DNA of 64,000 nucleotides from Prostheceraeus crozeri (Eukaryota > Platyhelminthes > Polycladida > Euryleptidae), in contig CAJQUW010008954.1 in NCBI GenBank assembly GCA_907163375.1, positions 1-64,000 on the forward strand, in the 5' to 3' direction. This document shows positions 43,755 through 56,868 of the stretch, one piece after another. The notes under the pieces are model-generated. The model made no database searches, had not been told where the DNA came from, and saw nothing but the letters and a program-made list of their open reading frames with translations. The position numbers and the translations under genes are program-made. Position 1 is the stretch's first letter. The number at the start of each line of letters is the position of its first letter.

Positions 43755-44517
43755 CCGTGTGGGAACGAATCTTGCGAAAAACTGGCGAATGTCAGCTGCA
43801 GAATATCATGCTACAGTTCAGTCATATTTGCGTGATATTCGCTGGCGAAGTTCGCCGGCGACAATTCGCGCTCTATATGTCACCTTTTACTTTTGACTTT
43901 CTCTCTTATTTTCTTTAGTAATCCGCCTCTACAGCCGAGGCTCAATTTTCTCCCTCACCTCCTCACCATCACCCACATTTGGTTAATCTATCTAAGAAAT
44001 AAGTGCAGACTATCAGTCTTTGATAATGATACGAATATAGAGAATCCGCATATATCAATTTTCATAATATCTCTTGACATTCAATAATTTACAACAATGA
44101 CAAATATTTGAATAATATCATAGTATTTACTGCGACATTTATGGAAGATAAATACTTTTTAGTTTAAGCCTTCGTGAATTAAAAAAGATCCCTTTTTACC
44201 AGATCAGACTGAGTATACAATATATTTTCATGTGAAGGTAATATACGAACATTACTACTTACCACTAATTAGTTGCTACAATATCCACGATTTCTCCGGT
44301 TGGCGAAAAATCAGCTCGCATTAGTAAACAAATATCTACCAACTAATTATAGCAACTTTTTAGCCAACTGTCGTTTTTTAATTTTACACATGTTTTTGGA
44401 TAGATGATGACCATTTTCACATGCGGAGATAGCTTTTGCACGAAAATGAACCTTTAAAAAAATTATCCACAAAATCGCTACCTCGCCAGATAATCTGTTG
44501 ATATTAGCAAGATGCGT
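43755..44517 (-). mobile_element. TA-target MITE family with CCCTGTGGGAACG termini, copy 1
   Basis: It runs from GTGTGGGAACGAATCTTGCG to GATGCGTTCCCACAGGG and is the reverse complement of the copies at 51625 and 60673. The interior contains GGCGAAAAATCAGCTCGCAT and TTATCTATCCAAAA-like blocks shared by all three copies. Confidence 0.85.
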
Positions 44518-45852
44518 TCCCACAGGGGGGTGATTCACCGCAGCTCCGAAGAAGGAATGGTTGGCCCGTTGACAACATTTGTAAGCTTGCGAGCACTTTC
44601 CTCAAGTGGATATGACTCACATCAGATGATATATATTTGAGATACACTTTTCCCTGTGAAAATTAATAAACAAATCACAATAATGTATCAATAAACAGAA
44701 GATCAAAATTAGAAAATTGAGTATCTTTATAATTAAATCAGCTGCATGTAATATTTCATACATGGAGATTGCGCAAGAACATACACCAGCCACTTTGCAA
44801 CATTGTGAGGTCTGTATGCAGATCAAGAGAAATGCCAGATTGACACAAACGCTGCGTTTCCAAGCTGCACTGTCGAGCCCTTGTTGTGAGAAGCGCACCG
44901 CCTGTGGCCGTCAAGGAATTTTCTACTCTACATGCCCATGCAAGCCGGAACTCTGCAATAATTCATGTTAAAAAAAGTCCGTTTCTATCGAGGCTAGAGT
45001 TGTACACAGGACATGTGATGTCAAAACCTGCAACTGGTCCACTTGTCACAGGTCAATCCTATGTTTGACAGATTCTTATCGGCATTGAACACTCAATTCG
45101 ATGATTCCATGCTAGAAATTCGTAAAAATCACATACATGTAAATCTGATGATTTTATCATTCATCTGCCTTTGAAGAGGTCAAGCCAATTCAAAGAGGTT
45201 CTCGCAGTTTGATGGCAAAAAGTCAAAGATCATTGCAATGAGACCAACTATTCTTGTGCAGATTCTGTTCCCTTAAGTCTCAAATGACGCCCAGCTTACA
45301 AGATGTGAAGCCTTTTCAGAAAATCTCAACAGATCGAAATCATTCATTGTCATCCATGATGCCATCTAAATGCTTTATAGTGGTGAATACATGTTTCCAG
45401 TGTCTGTAGCACACAGAAATGAGCATCTGGCCTCCATGATGACAAGATTATTTAACGATCGGTTTTCAATGACAGTGCTTTTTTCAAAGAATCATCACTT
45501 TTGATGCGCTATTTTTTCTGAAATGCTGAATTATCCACGAGTATACATTGACTTTTTACAAAATGCAATTAACAAAACCTTTTTTGACAACATGTGAATT
45601 GATCTTATTTTTTAACAAGTTTATACTAAGCAACTCGAAGCAACTACTAAGGTCAAACTCGAAGCCAAGACCTTAAAAGGATTCAATCTCGTGCTCATAC
45701 AACCATTTGCGGTTCTTCCTATTGTGTGTGTGCAGATTTTGTCCCATTAGATTATCGTCGTTCGATGATTGGATTTAGGGTATTTATGGCACTTATCACC
45801 GATGGCAACCATCCTCTGAACCACATGTCCCCGATTCTTCTGAAGCACTCTA
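44518..45852. other. Unassigned intergenic stretch
   Basis: Overlapping frames on both strands around 44,617-45,068 have no recognised domain. Nothing else is seen. Confidence 0.35.
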
Positions 45853-46798
45853 CACTGTAAATCGCTGGATACGAAAATTACATACAAACATATACCAAAA
45901 TTACATACAATTTGAAACTAACATCTGATACGAGATTCTCGTATGTTTACAGAGATCTGGTATATTTTTCATACCAAATCTCATTTACCTTCGTATGTGA
46001 TTGGTATGTAGCGATACGAACTATTCTATCTGTATGCATTCTATCGTATGCATCTGGTATCCATTTGGTATGTGCAGCTTTAAGTTACATAGGAAAAAAA
46101 TGTATGTATTACATACTACTGTCAAATAACTTTTTTCAGTAATACCAGTCGCGAATATTTTTTGTTTTATAGAATGCTATTTAACTAGAGTAGATTTATT
46201 GTGAATTATATGTCCGTGAGATTGTCGTTGTTGCTACTTGTCTAGAAACGTTAACAGGACGTTCAGTTAGCTCTACTTTATGAGCCAAGTTGATTAACGT
46301 CAATTCATTCAAACGATATCTTTCGTGCAATCATGTTGACTTATATATCTCAAACATAACTATTTTTGCGTTTAATGAATTTAATTTGTGTTTTTATTTC
46401 GGATTGATAGTATGCCCTATTTCAAAATTACATGATGCACAATTGTTGATGGTTGAAATCTTATTGATTATTCATGAAATGCCTTAGACTTACGTGCATT
46501 AAAATCAAATTCAGTATTGAAAGAATGACTCTTGAATGTCATTATCTCACTACTTGCAGAACAGTAGTAACATTAGTGTGATCTTTATTGACAAAAGTCC
46601 TGAAATCAAGATACTTTGGAGATGATTGATGATTTCTTTTAACATTGTGCTAGTATGGCTTTAGTATGTAAAGCATACCACATTTGAAATAACATACGAA
46701 AAGCATACAAATATATACCAAGCGAATACAGAAATATACCAAAAAAATATTTTGGTATGCATCCTTCGTATGTTATTGGTATTGAGCGATTTACAGTG
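45853..46798. mobile_element. TA-target MITE with CACTGTAAATCGCT termini
   Basis: CACTGTAAATCGCT at 45853 and AGCGATTTACAGTG ending at 46798 are perfect 14-bp inverted termini. TA flanks both ends (45851-45852 and 46799-46800). Both subterminal regions are rich in CATACCAAA/TTTGGTATG strings in opposite orientation. It is 946 bp long with no transposase, which suggests a Tc1/mariner-mobilised element. Confidence 0.85.
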
Positions 46799-48130
46799 TA
46801 GGGATTTTCGTCTTCCAATCTGTAAGAGTGTTCTAGGAGACAATCTTTTTCTACTACTATGATTCGCCTTTATGACAGTAGCTTCTCTCTCTGACAATTT
46901 GGATTTTAACTTCCATTTTATTTTGGTCTTGTTATAGTACATAATTTTTGTGCTACCATTTTCAAAACTTTGTAATATTTTGCCTCTCAATTACCATCAT
47001 TGAGGCATATTGGCATCAAATAAACGATCATCATTATTATTAATTCCTCTTATTCTTCATGGGGTTCCCTGTGGTTTGAAATCCGTCATTATTGTCATTC
47101 ATGGATGTTGACATGATTTCATATTTTTATTTTTGTTATGTCACAATATCTTTTCTTCTAACCGCATGAGATTATCAAGATTAGACGGAAGGAGTATTTT
47201 TGTGATGAAGGTGTGACTTGCTTCTTCAAAGTTCAATTCTCCTCATTCTAAAAGCCTCTTCTAATTTCGTTTCGTAATCACAACTCGCTAAAACTTGTCT
47301 CAATTAATACTTTAATTCTAAAGTCGGATTTTTCATGCGTGGTGGTCTTCACTTCATTGTTACTACGCGCATGTTCAACCGGGATCGACCTAAGAATTAG
47401 GAAGCTAAACTGCTTGTAAACCCAATGCCAAGGTCATCACTGTGATGAAGTGCAATCATAATTGGTAATGGAATGCTTGAGATTAGAAAGTGAATGAAAA
47501 GCGGAGATCATATTGTTTAAATGGAATGTTGCATTTACTCTTGACCACTAGAACCGGCGATCTCATGTAACACGCAGCTTGCCTTCAAGATATCAAGGCC
47601 ATCTTAGATATTTTATGAGTTGATTTGAATGGCCTGAATGTTTTGATTGTGTTTATACTTTCCTAGACTTTATAACTGACTTTCCAAAAATGCCGTTCGA
47701 CTATTTTAGGTGCTTTCATTGAGTATTAGCGTAGAACAATGGAGGTAAGAAAGCTATTATGACAGGTCAGTGAATGGCGCATTCCTTGCTGGCGTCAGAG
47801 AAAATGGCAGGAGAATATTTAGTTTAGTGTTTCGAAGATAGGACAAATTCCTAGCACAGTCCGGAAATTGCAATACATATTTTTATAAATGTTTGAAGTC
47901 CTCCTGAATGACGCGAAGATGATAGTAAAATGTACTCCGAATTCCTACTGCATGTCAAGATTCCTGCAGATGATCACGTCTATAAAGCCTTAAGCATCAT
48001 CAGCCCAGCAAATCTATCTACCTACTCCGCTCACCAGACTACATATGCAGTTTTTCAAATAGTTTTTCACCGCCTTACGTTAATGATCGGCGTTATCGCA
48101 AAATAAATAAAATTATTAAAAAAATTACCG
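46799..48130. other. Unassigned intergenic stretch
   Basis: I see nothing that can be supported here. Confidence 0.35.
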
Positions 48131-48454
48131 GTGCGTTTAATTAACGAGTATGGTTATCAATCGACCAACTACCTTAAAAATAATAATAAGAAGGAAAAAT
48201 CATGCTCTTGTAATATCTGTAGTGACTTTAAGAAAAACAAGTACACGTGCCGAGACAGATTCGTCGTTTGCCAATACACGTGTGTTCAATGCGGAGAATT
48301 TTATATAGGAAAAACAGCCCGCATGTTGAAAACTAGGCACCAAGAGCATAAGAAGATCATTCATAGTAATAGCAGTGCTCTTTATAACCATATGCGAGAT
48401 AGGTATGGGGGAATAGGCGGCATCGTTAACCATAGAGTAGGGATATATAGGTAG
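48131..48454 (+). pseudogene. GIY-YIG domain fragment of another Penelope-like element
   Basis: KSCSCNICSDFKKNKYTCRD and RFVVCQYTCVQCGEFYIGKT are followed by LKTRHQEHKKIIHSNSSALY and NHM. This is the Cys-containing linker and the GIY-YIG core with its Arg/His line, as in Penelope-like elements. It is divergent from the copy at 32215-32604. Coding similarity stops near 48,410, and no reverse transcriptase is found upstream. Confidence 0.75.
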
Positions 48455-48594
48455 AGTGTCAACTCAAACAAGTATCTGTATACAGTGAAAATTTTTGTAT
48501 CAAAAGATTCAGTTTCTTGCGGAGATTACGTTACCCGTGGTCCAAAAAATTATTTGAGCAGTTTTAAAAATGTCAAAATTTTGCTAATTTATAT

Positions 48595-48686
48595 ACTACC
48601 GACTAGCACCGAAAGGCACTAACTAGGCACCAACTGGTACGAAATTTCGGCTTCGTGCCTAAATTAGTGCCCTACAGTTTACAGTG
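48595..48686. mobile_element. MITE end with AGTTTACAGTG terminus
   Basis: The stretch GGCACTAACTAGGCACCAAC, GAAATTTCGGCTTCGTGCCT and TTAGTGCCCTACAGTTTACAGTG is the reverse complement of the start of 52788-53040. It is one end of a small MITE family; the other terminus is not seen here. Confidence 0.6.
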
Positions 48687-48936
48687 TAGATTTGTGCATA
48701 CTTCGGGGACCATGATCATTTTAGCTTTGGGTCTATTATGAACTTGCGATTTATAGTATTAAGACACTAAATTACATGTATATAAATTTTTGGTAACGCT
48801 TTCATTGCATATAACCTTCATGCAGCTACTGTGCATTTTCATACTAATTGAATAACGTTGATAATAAAATGTCACGTTTGTATCACCCTAGCCGATACCT
48901 CTATACGATCATAATCTGGTATATTTATGGTTTCAG

Positions 48937-49918
48937 GTCGCAACAAACGAGAAGTATTCTTTGATCCCGCAAGTCGTGAGAACACGTGGCAAATTGATCA
49001 TCTCCGAGATAGTGCTCGCTATATTGCGGACTGGTATAATATAAGCCCTGCTCATTCCTTGACGCAGCCGACATTTACAGCTGTGCGCCAGACTTTGGCG
49101 GCTATTGCTGACTTGATTGAGAACCTGTTTGATGGTCAGAGATTTCCTTACCTTCTACTTGGTAAATTTAGCTCCGATCCCATCGAAGCTCGTTTTGGTT
49201 CATATAGGCAGATGGCAGGCGCGAACTACTACATCAGCTGCAAACAGCTCTTCGAAGCAGAGAAGAAACTACGAACATTGAATTTGATTAAATCGCGCAT
49301 TGATATTTCTACCCTGAATAACATTGAAACGGATCTTCCTTCAGATGAGGAATCTGTATCGTCGTCATCGTTCATTGACCTTCATCTCGATGACGCTTCA
49401 TTTGAGGATATTGATAACCTTGATGAGGTTGAGAGGGCAACGGTGTACTATGTGGCCGGATATATTGGTCGCAGTATCTCACGTCGCAACAAATGCGCCA
49501 ATTGCAAAACAACTTTAATCGAGAACGACGAAAATGAACTTGAGTTTATTGACGACAAAAAGTTGATTTTCAATTATGTGAATCGTGGAGGATTGTCGGT
49601 ACCGACTTTTGTTACACTGTGTCATTGATCTTTTTCTTACTTTATAGACAATTCGATTCAGAAGATAAGAGAAGAGAATTGATGTGCTTGCAGAATGCAA
49701 AAGGAGTATTCCTAGCCAACGTCTTGAAGAAACTTCCCTCTTTACTTGGCCTGAAAGTCACTTTCAATAAAAATTGCTTTTCGGGCCACATTTTATTGAA
49801 TGCCATTATAATTAGCCTATTCAACTGCTTCGCAAAGAATCTGAAAAAACTCGTCAACAGTGACACCATCTCTCAAAACTACTCAAGAAAATTGTCAAAA
49901 TTAACGTCTAAGACGTAG
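48937..49918 (+). pseudogene. P-element/THAP9-like transposase, C-terminal part
   Basis: The open frame from 48,937 contains LLLGKFSSDPIEARFGSYRQ with MAGANYYISC, the 'L..d.iE..Fg..R...G.N..p' line of P-type transposases. It then has VYYVAGYIGRSISRRNKCAN with a Cys pair. After a stop at 49,626 another frame continues with FDSEDKRRELMCLQNAKG and CFSGHILLNAIIISLFNCFA, like the family C-terminus. The preceding TTTATGGTTTCAG looks like a splice acceptor, so this may be one exon of an older gene. No N-terminal THAP domain lies in the window upstream. Confidence 0.6.
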
Positions 49919-49992
49919 ATATAATTTTTATCAGTGTCCACAACATGTATGTATTAATGGATCAAACGGGTATTTTTGTTCATTATCTAGAG

Positions 49993-50545
49993 CAGTGGTT
50001 CTTAAAGTTGACTGAGTCGCGGACCCCCTTCGCGTCGTCGGAGCGACTCCTGGACCCCACCCAATTTAAAAGATACAGATTTTTGCAAAAAAGTTTGTAT
50101 TATAGACAGGCGATAATACAGTTACCATTAGCTGAGCAGTTAGAAAACTGTTCACAATTCAATGGCTAACATGCTCTTGCTTCTTATCACTGCAAAGCAC
50201 TTTAAACCGAGGAATTGCACTGGAAAGAGCAAGTCGCATGTCGTGAACTGCATCCAGCCTATTCCTCTTCTTGATCTTGATATCAAGAAGAGTGGAAAAT
50301 CCTGCCTTACACAAGTAGGAGGTAACCTCGTCAGGCGGCAGGAGGCCAGTGAATCCGATCTCTGTGGTAGTATACTTTTACTCCAGGAAGAGGGAGAGAG
50401 AGAGAGATTTAGTTGTCTCAGCTTTCGCGTTTTGATTTAAAATAATTTTATAAAATACACTTTAACCGGGATTCCCTTCACGGACCCCCTGGAAAAGCGC
50501 TACGGACCCCCTGGGGGTCCGTGGACCCCACTTTAAGAACCACTG
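49993..50545. mobile_element. hAT-type MITE with perfect 8-bp duplication
   Basis: Termini are CAGTGGTTCTTAAAGTTG and CTTTAAGAACCACTG. ATCTAGAG flanks both ends (49985-49992 and 50546-50553). The GC-rich subterminal GGACCCCC/GGGGGTCC strings form an inverted pair. The 553-bp body has no transposase. CAGTGGTTCT termini with 8-bp duplications are typical of hAT elements. Confidence 0.95.
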
Positions 50546-50553
50546 ATCTAGAG

Positions 50554-51624
50554 TAATTAGCTAAAATAATTGTACTTGTGCTGATTAGAACAAAGTATAA
50601 CACTACGAGTAGGGTTTGAACAGCTATTGGGTGATAAAAGCTTCATTAGGACATTCTGAGCCATTTCACACAGTTATGCTTTGTCAGCCCTATGTAGTAA
50701 AGTCAAAAATGAGTTTCCACTCCTGTACGTTAATATATTATCTAGATCTCCTTGGTTTTTAGGCTGAAACTTTAATAGTTGATGAAATACGTTTATAAGT
50801 AGTATGATGATACCAATGTATTTTAGGCAGAAAAGATGCATACCTCTCAGACAACCGAAATTAGTCAGAAACTTCAACCCAGCTCACATCATTAGGCAAC
50901 ATAACCAGCTATTTTCCCACAAATTATCACAACAAATAACATGGCTAACAAATGAATTTTACATCTTCATCTCAATGTTTTGCATCTAGAAGATGATGCT
51001 TCGGATTTTCGAGTTCCACTTGGTGTGGGCTTATTTAAGTCTTTTTGAAACAACCTGTTTCAGACGGTATTGGTGAACAGCTACTTAAGATTGCGCATAA
51101 GTTAAATTAGTATTTCTGTAGACAACTTCAACCAAAAGCTCTGCAACTGTTTTGAAGAAGAACTCTTATTTCCATTATCAGAGTAAGTAGCCAAGAGTAA
51201 AAACAACAGAAAAGTTCTGTTGAGATGGGAAGACATAGGAAGTGAAGTCCTTGTTCATTTCGGGAAGTTTTATCGCAATTCTTCGTGCTCGTTGGCCTAT
51301 ATATCTTTGCTGTCACTTTCTCCTCGCTATTGGATAATTTGAAACTAGCGCGAGACATCTTGCCGCTTACCAGGAAGAGTTCCTGTTGCTATCAGACCTT
51401 GGTGTAGTAGATTAGCGAACAGAGAATGATGAGTGAAATATCTATCCATGCACTTTGATAAGTTCCGATTGAGTCCGTGATTACTGATTCGTGATTACCT
51501 CGAAGGTGAATGGTATGTGTTTTGCCATGCATTCGTCAATTCATTAGTTGCAAGGTAAATCGACATCAGTTCGCAACAAATAAAATGTAGAAGTTTTGTC
51601 AACGGAGATAAATATAAGACAATA
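50554..51624. other. Unassigned intergenic stretch
   Basis: No supported feature is seen. Confidence 0.35.
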
Positions 51625-52395
51625 CCCTGTGGGAACGCATCTTGCTAATATCAACAGATTATCTGGCGAGGTAGCGATTTTGTGGATAATTTTTTTAAAG
51701 GTTCATTTTCGTGTAAAAACTATCTCCGCATGTGAAAATGGTCATCATCTATCCAAAAACATGTGCAAAATTAAAAAACTACAGTTGGCGAAAACGTTGC
51801 TATAATTAGTTGGTAGATATTTGTTTACTAATGCGAGCTGATTTTTCGCCAACCGGCGAAATCGTGGATATTGTAGCAACTAATTAGTGGTAAGTAGTAA
51901 TGTTCGTATATTACCTTCACATGAAAATATATTGTATACTCAGTCTCATCTGATAAAAAGGGATCTTTTTTAATTCACGAAGGCTTAAACTAAAAAAGTA
52001 TTTATCTTCCATAAATGTCGCAGTAAATACTATTATATGATTCAAATATTTGTCATTGTTGTAAATTATTGAATGTCAAGAGATGTTATGAAAATTGATA
52101 TAAGCGGTTTCTCTATAATCTTATCATTATCAAAGAATGATAGTCTGCACTTATTTCTTAGATAAGATAAGCCATATGTTGGTGATGATGAGGAGGTGAG
52201 GGAGAAAATAGATCCTCGGCTGTAGAGGCGAATTACTAAAGAAAATAAGAGAGAAAGTCAAAAGTAAAAGGTGACATATAGAGCGCGAATTGTCGCCGGC
52301 GAACTTCGCCAGCGAATTTGCTAAAAATTATTACTGAACTATTGCATGATTAGCTGATTATCTGCCAGCTTTTCGCCAGATTCGTTCCCACAGGG
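51625..52395 (+). mobile_element. TA-target MITE family with CCCTGTGGGAACG termini, copy 2
   Basis: CCCTGTGGGAACG at 51625 and CGTTCCCACAGGG ending at 52395 are perfect inverted termini. TA lies on both sides. At 771 bp it is the best-preserved of three copies, in the same orientation as the copy at 60673. Confidence 0.9.
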
Positions 52396-52787
52396 TAATT
52401 CCATCGAATATTATTCAGAAATATATGAATTGATACATAGAGGTGTTCAAGATTATACCAGAGTCGTATAATGATCGTTGATATTAATTTTATTGCTCAA
52501 ACTCTGTTACCATTCCAATTTTCTTCTCAATGTATATTAGCCCAGGTGATAACCTACATATGTAGTCCGGTGGGCTGATGAAGGTTAAATCTCAGAGACA
52601 TGACAGCGGTACGCTGAAAGCTGTATATTACGAAAGTCAAGGATTTTGATCACCCATTTTGACAACTAAATTCGACAAATGCGCATACAGCGGTATCACA
52701 GAATTGTCTTCATGCTTAAATGAAGTAAGCAAACTCTTCATAGCAAGCATGCGGACGCTAAAAAACTGACCTGCGCGGGTCATTGTG

Positions 52788-53040
52788 CACTGTAAACTAT
52801 AGGGAACTAACTTAAGCACGAAGCCGAAATTTCGTTCCAGTTAGCGCCTAGTTAGTGCCATTCTAGTGCCTCGAGGCACCAGTAGGCGCCACTAGGCATT
52901 AATGGCCACCAAGCCAAATATTTGTTTATCCAATGAAATAGAAGGAAAAATCAATGGGCACGAGCTCGGCAATATGACCTTCGTGCCTACTCGTGCCTTG
53001 TGTTGGTTGGAGTTGATGCCTAAATTTCGTGCCTAATTCA
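52788..53040. mobile_element. MITE with CACTGTAAACTATAGGG terminus
   Basis: It starts CACTGTAAACTATAGGGAAC. The interior carries many GTGCC/GGCAC inverted strings and GCACGAAGCCGAAATTTCGT, shared with 48595-48686. The right end is not clear. Confidence 0.5.
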
Positions 53041-56000
53041 AGAGAAAGATCTCTGCACAGTCCAATGCTTCTGTCATCTGAAGTTTTGTGTAGGATACTT
53101 GAGGAGCAAGATCGTGTAATCGTTATGCTGACCACAACAAAATAAAAATTGAATGAGAGTTTCGATGCAATATTCAGCACTGCGTTGTAATCATGAATCC
53201 ATCTTCTATTGCTATGTTTGAACTAATAGCGGACTACCTAAACTACGCTGACGTTCAATCGATTATCATCCTTTCTAATCGTGTCGTGCAACAACGTGCC
53301 ATATGCCATTCGACAGCCTGCATTCTCAGCTTTAAAATGAGCTATGATAGACTTGCATCCGTTATTGTGCTTACTGAGCAGTGCTCAAAATATGAAAATC
53401 GCTCAATTTAGAAATCGCAATTTTTCAATAAGAAAGCATGAGAGCATGATAATGAATCAGGCACCTGGAGAACGAGCATTTTCTGAGCTCTCTTTTGATA
53501 TAATGGTCATCAAAATCGGTGAACTTTGTCACAAAATCATGAATCTTTGATTGAAGATGTCATATTCTCACTTTTTCATCAAAAATGGTTCATGTCTGGT
53601 AGCTGCAGAATCCTTGCAGTGCGAATATGTAAGTTTTATTCGAATAAGAGCAACAATTATTTCCAAACTTCTTCAGCATTTTTTCTCATTTCCGCTAAAG
53701 TACAGAAATACCATGTAAGGTGAACAAGGTTCAAAACAAAACAATGAGCGAAGGCATGTCTTTGTTCTCGCATAGCAGCTGCGATTGTTTACCTAGATTG
53801 TTTGTGTACTTTTGCGGAAATGAGAGCAAATACTGAAGAAGTTGAAAAAGAACTATTTTAACTTAGTCGAATAAAGCTTGCATGTATACATTCATGCTCC
53901 TCACATCGCAGGATTCTGATTCTCGCAAGGATTTTTTATCATCATCTCTGTATAATATTTAATAATAATAATTGGCTTTATTGAGAAATGACAGACGCAT
54001 AACGTTTAGAAAAGTGACATAAGAAGACAAAGGACAAAGAAAGGAAAGATCAGTTACTGTGGATCATTCGATTGATGAATGTCCTTCCGTTATTTGAACT
54101 GATTGTCTTTCTCTGCAGCCGGTGCAGTATTGGTCTAAGATTCCTTTGGTCTGCTGCTACAGGCGGTAATTGCCGGTGTAGTATGTGCTTTTTCCGCCTT
54201 ATTTTTTCGGAATAACTTCCTGTCCATTTTCGCGGCGACTTCATGGATATCCGTAGCGTGCTCCGCGCTTCATATATTTCTCGATGCGTTTCTTGTCGTC
54301 TGTGCTCGCGAATCCCCATCAAGTGGGTACGGCATACATAATTCTATTTGTCAGCATCGTTGTGTGAATTTGATTCAGGAGTTTTTGATTAGCACCTCGA
54401 CTTCTTAATATCTTCATGATATACAAGCTACTTTTAAAAAATATATTAAACGACTAGAACGACTATATTGAAGGAAAACTGCTGTCATGACATGTGTACT
54501 CACAGCCATAGAAATCCGACGCTCTGTAAAGGACTAGGACGGACATAGAAAACAACAATACGACGTGGACATGTGTTGACATGACAACGGCGCCTGAGCG
54601 ATGGCTGCTTGCAATGGTTGACAACAGGAAGATACTGGTAGTTCGTTAGCGTACTTTACAGGGATTCACTGCTATTGTTACTTCTCTTCAAATATGAAAA
54701 TATTTCGATAAAATCACTAAAAATAAATCACCTTATAGCAAGAATCTACAACTCATCAAGCGAAATATCAACTAACATTGACTTAGCTCGGTGACTTAAT
54801 GAGAGCTGAAATTTCGTTCAACAAACGACTGTTGTCCATTCTGGTCTCACTAGCAAGTGAAAAGTCAGATTTCTACTCGTTTGTGAAATACTGCAGAAAT
54901 TTGGTTCAGGCGAAGTTATAGAGAGCACCAGACTAACGCCAGCATCCTTGAACAACACGCCACAACTCCCTTGCCGCTCAAACATATTCGGAAGAGGATT
55001 ACGGACATCAGTGCAGAGATGGCAGGTGCCAACTGAAGAGATCGGTTTTGCAAGGCAGTTTGGCAGGTGGTCGACTCATCAGGAGACCAAGATGCGCCAA
55101 TGCATCAATAACTTCACGAAGTGGTCAGGACTCTGCGTTCAACAGCTGAACACGTGCAATCTACAGCGGTGAAGTTCAGCAATGAGTATGCTGCATGAAG
55201 CAAGTACTACAGCGGACAATAATATGTAGTGATAACGATGCTACGTTGTGGAGATGCTTTGCCATCATGCATGCATAGAAATCTGACGCTTTGTTTAAAC
55301 TAGCGGAACTAGACTGGACAACAACTGTCGGCAGAATGTAAATTCAGCTCCTCCAGACACTCATCTACGTCAATGCTCCAAGATCTTAGGAGGAATCACA
55401 TTACTGAAACATGTCACAAGGTGATATCTTGTAAGTTATCTATACTTAAAGGGAAATGATGGTAATCGTGAATATTTACTTTTTGCAGAATTTTGCTTCA
55501 CATGTTGAATTTCAATCTCAAAATCCCATTGTTCTGCTTTCGTTCAAGGTTAAGACAGTTTTTATTTACTACTACTGTTTTAGGAAAGAATCCAATGAAC
55601 AGTGAACCAAAAGTCAGTTTATCAGTTTGCCAGATTATTGCATTTTCCAGTTAATGTATCCTTTACCCAGCAAATGTGATGAAATTGAAACAGGTCTGAA
55701 ATTCTATCATGCTGAGCAAATGTGTAGTTTGAGTTTGAGCTATCATATATTCCCAGGGAGGTCTACTTTTACACGTTAGCTCCTTCAAGTTGTCAGAAGC
55801 ATCATTATTGAAAAACCAATGGCATTTCAGTGATTTACAAATATTCTCCAATATCAAGTTCTAATACCTCATACTGCCAAATGTAAATTGACTTGTACAT
55901 TTACGAATGATTTGTCCGTTTACAGGGAGCAACAATGCGCAATGAATCGATTTCAGCCTTCATTCTCCTCATTAATATTAGAAGATGATTGCCACAATGT

Positions 56001-56204
56001 TCTACGTTTTTGAAGACTTATGGATTGTCCTGGATGCCTTCGGTCCTGAAAGGGCTGTTCAATTGGCGATCGACTTGTTGGAGTTGTCAATATTTAAGGT
56101 TTGGGATTGTCAAGTCGGGAGGGACACTGTACAACAGACGAAAGTTCTTTTTAAAGCTAACATCAGGAGAATTGTACCAGCAAGCTGTTTGGTGAAGTGG
56201 GTGC
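53041..56204. other. Intergenic stretch with dispersed repeats, no supported gene
   Basis: On the minus strand AATAAAGCCAATTATTATTA near 53,955-53,980 looks like a LINE-type 3' end with an ATT tail, and an open 90-codon frame lies just upstream of it (54,322-54,050), but no reverse transcriptase motif is visible. Two similar starts, CATAGAAATCCGACGCTCTG (54,509) and CATAGAAATCTGACGCTTTG (55,275), and the block at 54,530-54,850 shared with 31,400-31,640 mark another repeat family. Confidence 0.4.
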
Positions 56205-56425
56205 TGCTGCTATGCTGACGTTGGTGCTGTTGCTATGCTGAAGTTGGTGCTGCTGCCATGCTGACGTTGGTACTGTTGCTATGCTGAAGTTGGTGCTTCT
56301 GCCATGCTGAAGTTGGTGCCGCTGCTATGCTGAGGTGAGTGCTGCTGCTATGCTGAAGTTGGTGCTGTTGCTATGCTGAAGTTGGTGCCGCTGCTATGCT
56401 GAGGTGAGTGCTACTGCTATGCAGA
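56205..56425 (+). repeat. GCTGCTATGCTGAAGTTGGT minisatellite, forward half
   Basis: About nine units of 22-27 bp with GCTATGCTGA(A/G)GTTGGTGCTG lie in this half. The following array is the same unit in reverse orientation. Confidence 0.9.
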
Positions 56426-56447
56426 GCTGTAAATCGCAGTCCATCGA

Positions 56448-56868
56448 GTAACAGCAGCACCCACCTCAGCATAGCAGCACCACCCACCTCAGCATAGCAG
56501 CACCACCCACCTCAGCATAGCAGCACCAACCTCAGCATAACAGCACCACCCACCTCAGCATAGCAGCACCCGCCTCAGCATAACAGCAGCACCAACCTCA
56601 GCATAACAGCACCACCCACCTCAGCATAACAGCAGCACCAACCTCAGCATAGCAGCACCACCCACCTCAGCATAGCAGCGGCACCAACTTCAGCATAGCA
56701 GCGGCACCAACTTCAGCATGGCAGCGGCACTCACCTCAGCATAGCAGCGGCACCAACTTCTGCATGGCAGGAGCACCAACTTCAGCATGGCAGCAGCACC
56801 AACTTCTGCATGGCAGCAGCACCACCCACATCAGCATAGCAGCAGCACCAACCTCAGCATAGCAGAGG
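56448..56868 (-). repeat. CACCTCAGCATAGCAGCACC minisatellite, inverted half
   Basis: About 16 units (CACCAACCTCAGCATAGCAG and variants) form the reverse complement of 56205-56425. Only about 22 bp separate the two halves, so the locus is a giant imperfect palindrome. Confidence 0.9.

Noticed and set aside
54050..54322. Basic 90-codon minus-strand frame as a retroelement protein
   Set aside because: No reverse transcriptase or nuclease motif can be seen; only an AATAAA and an ATT tail nearby suggest a LINE end.
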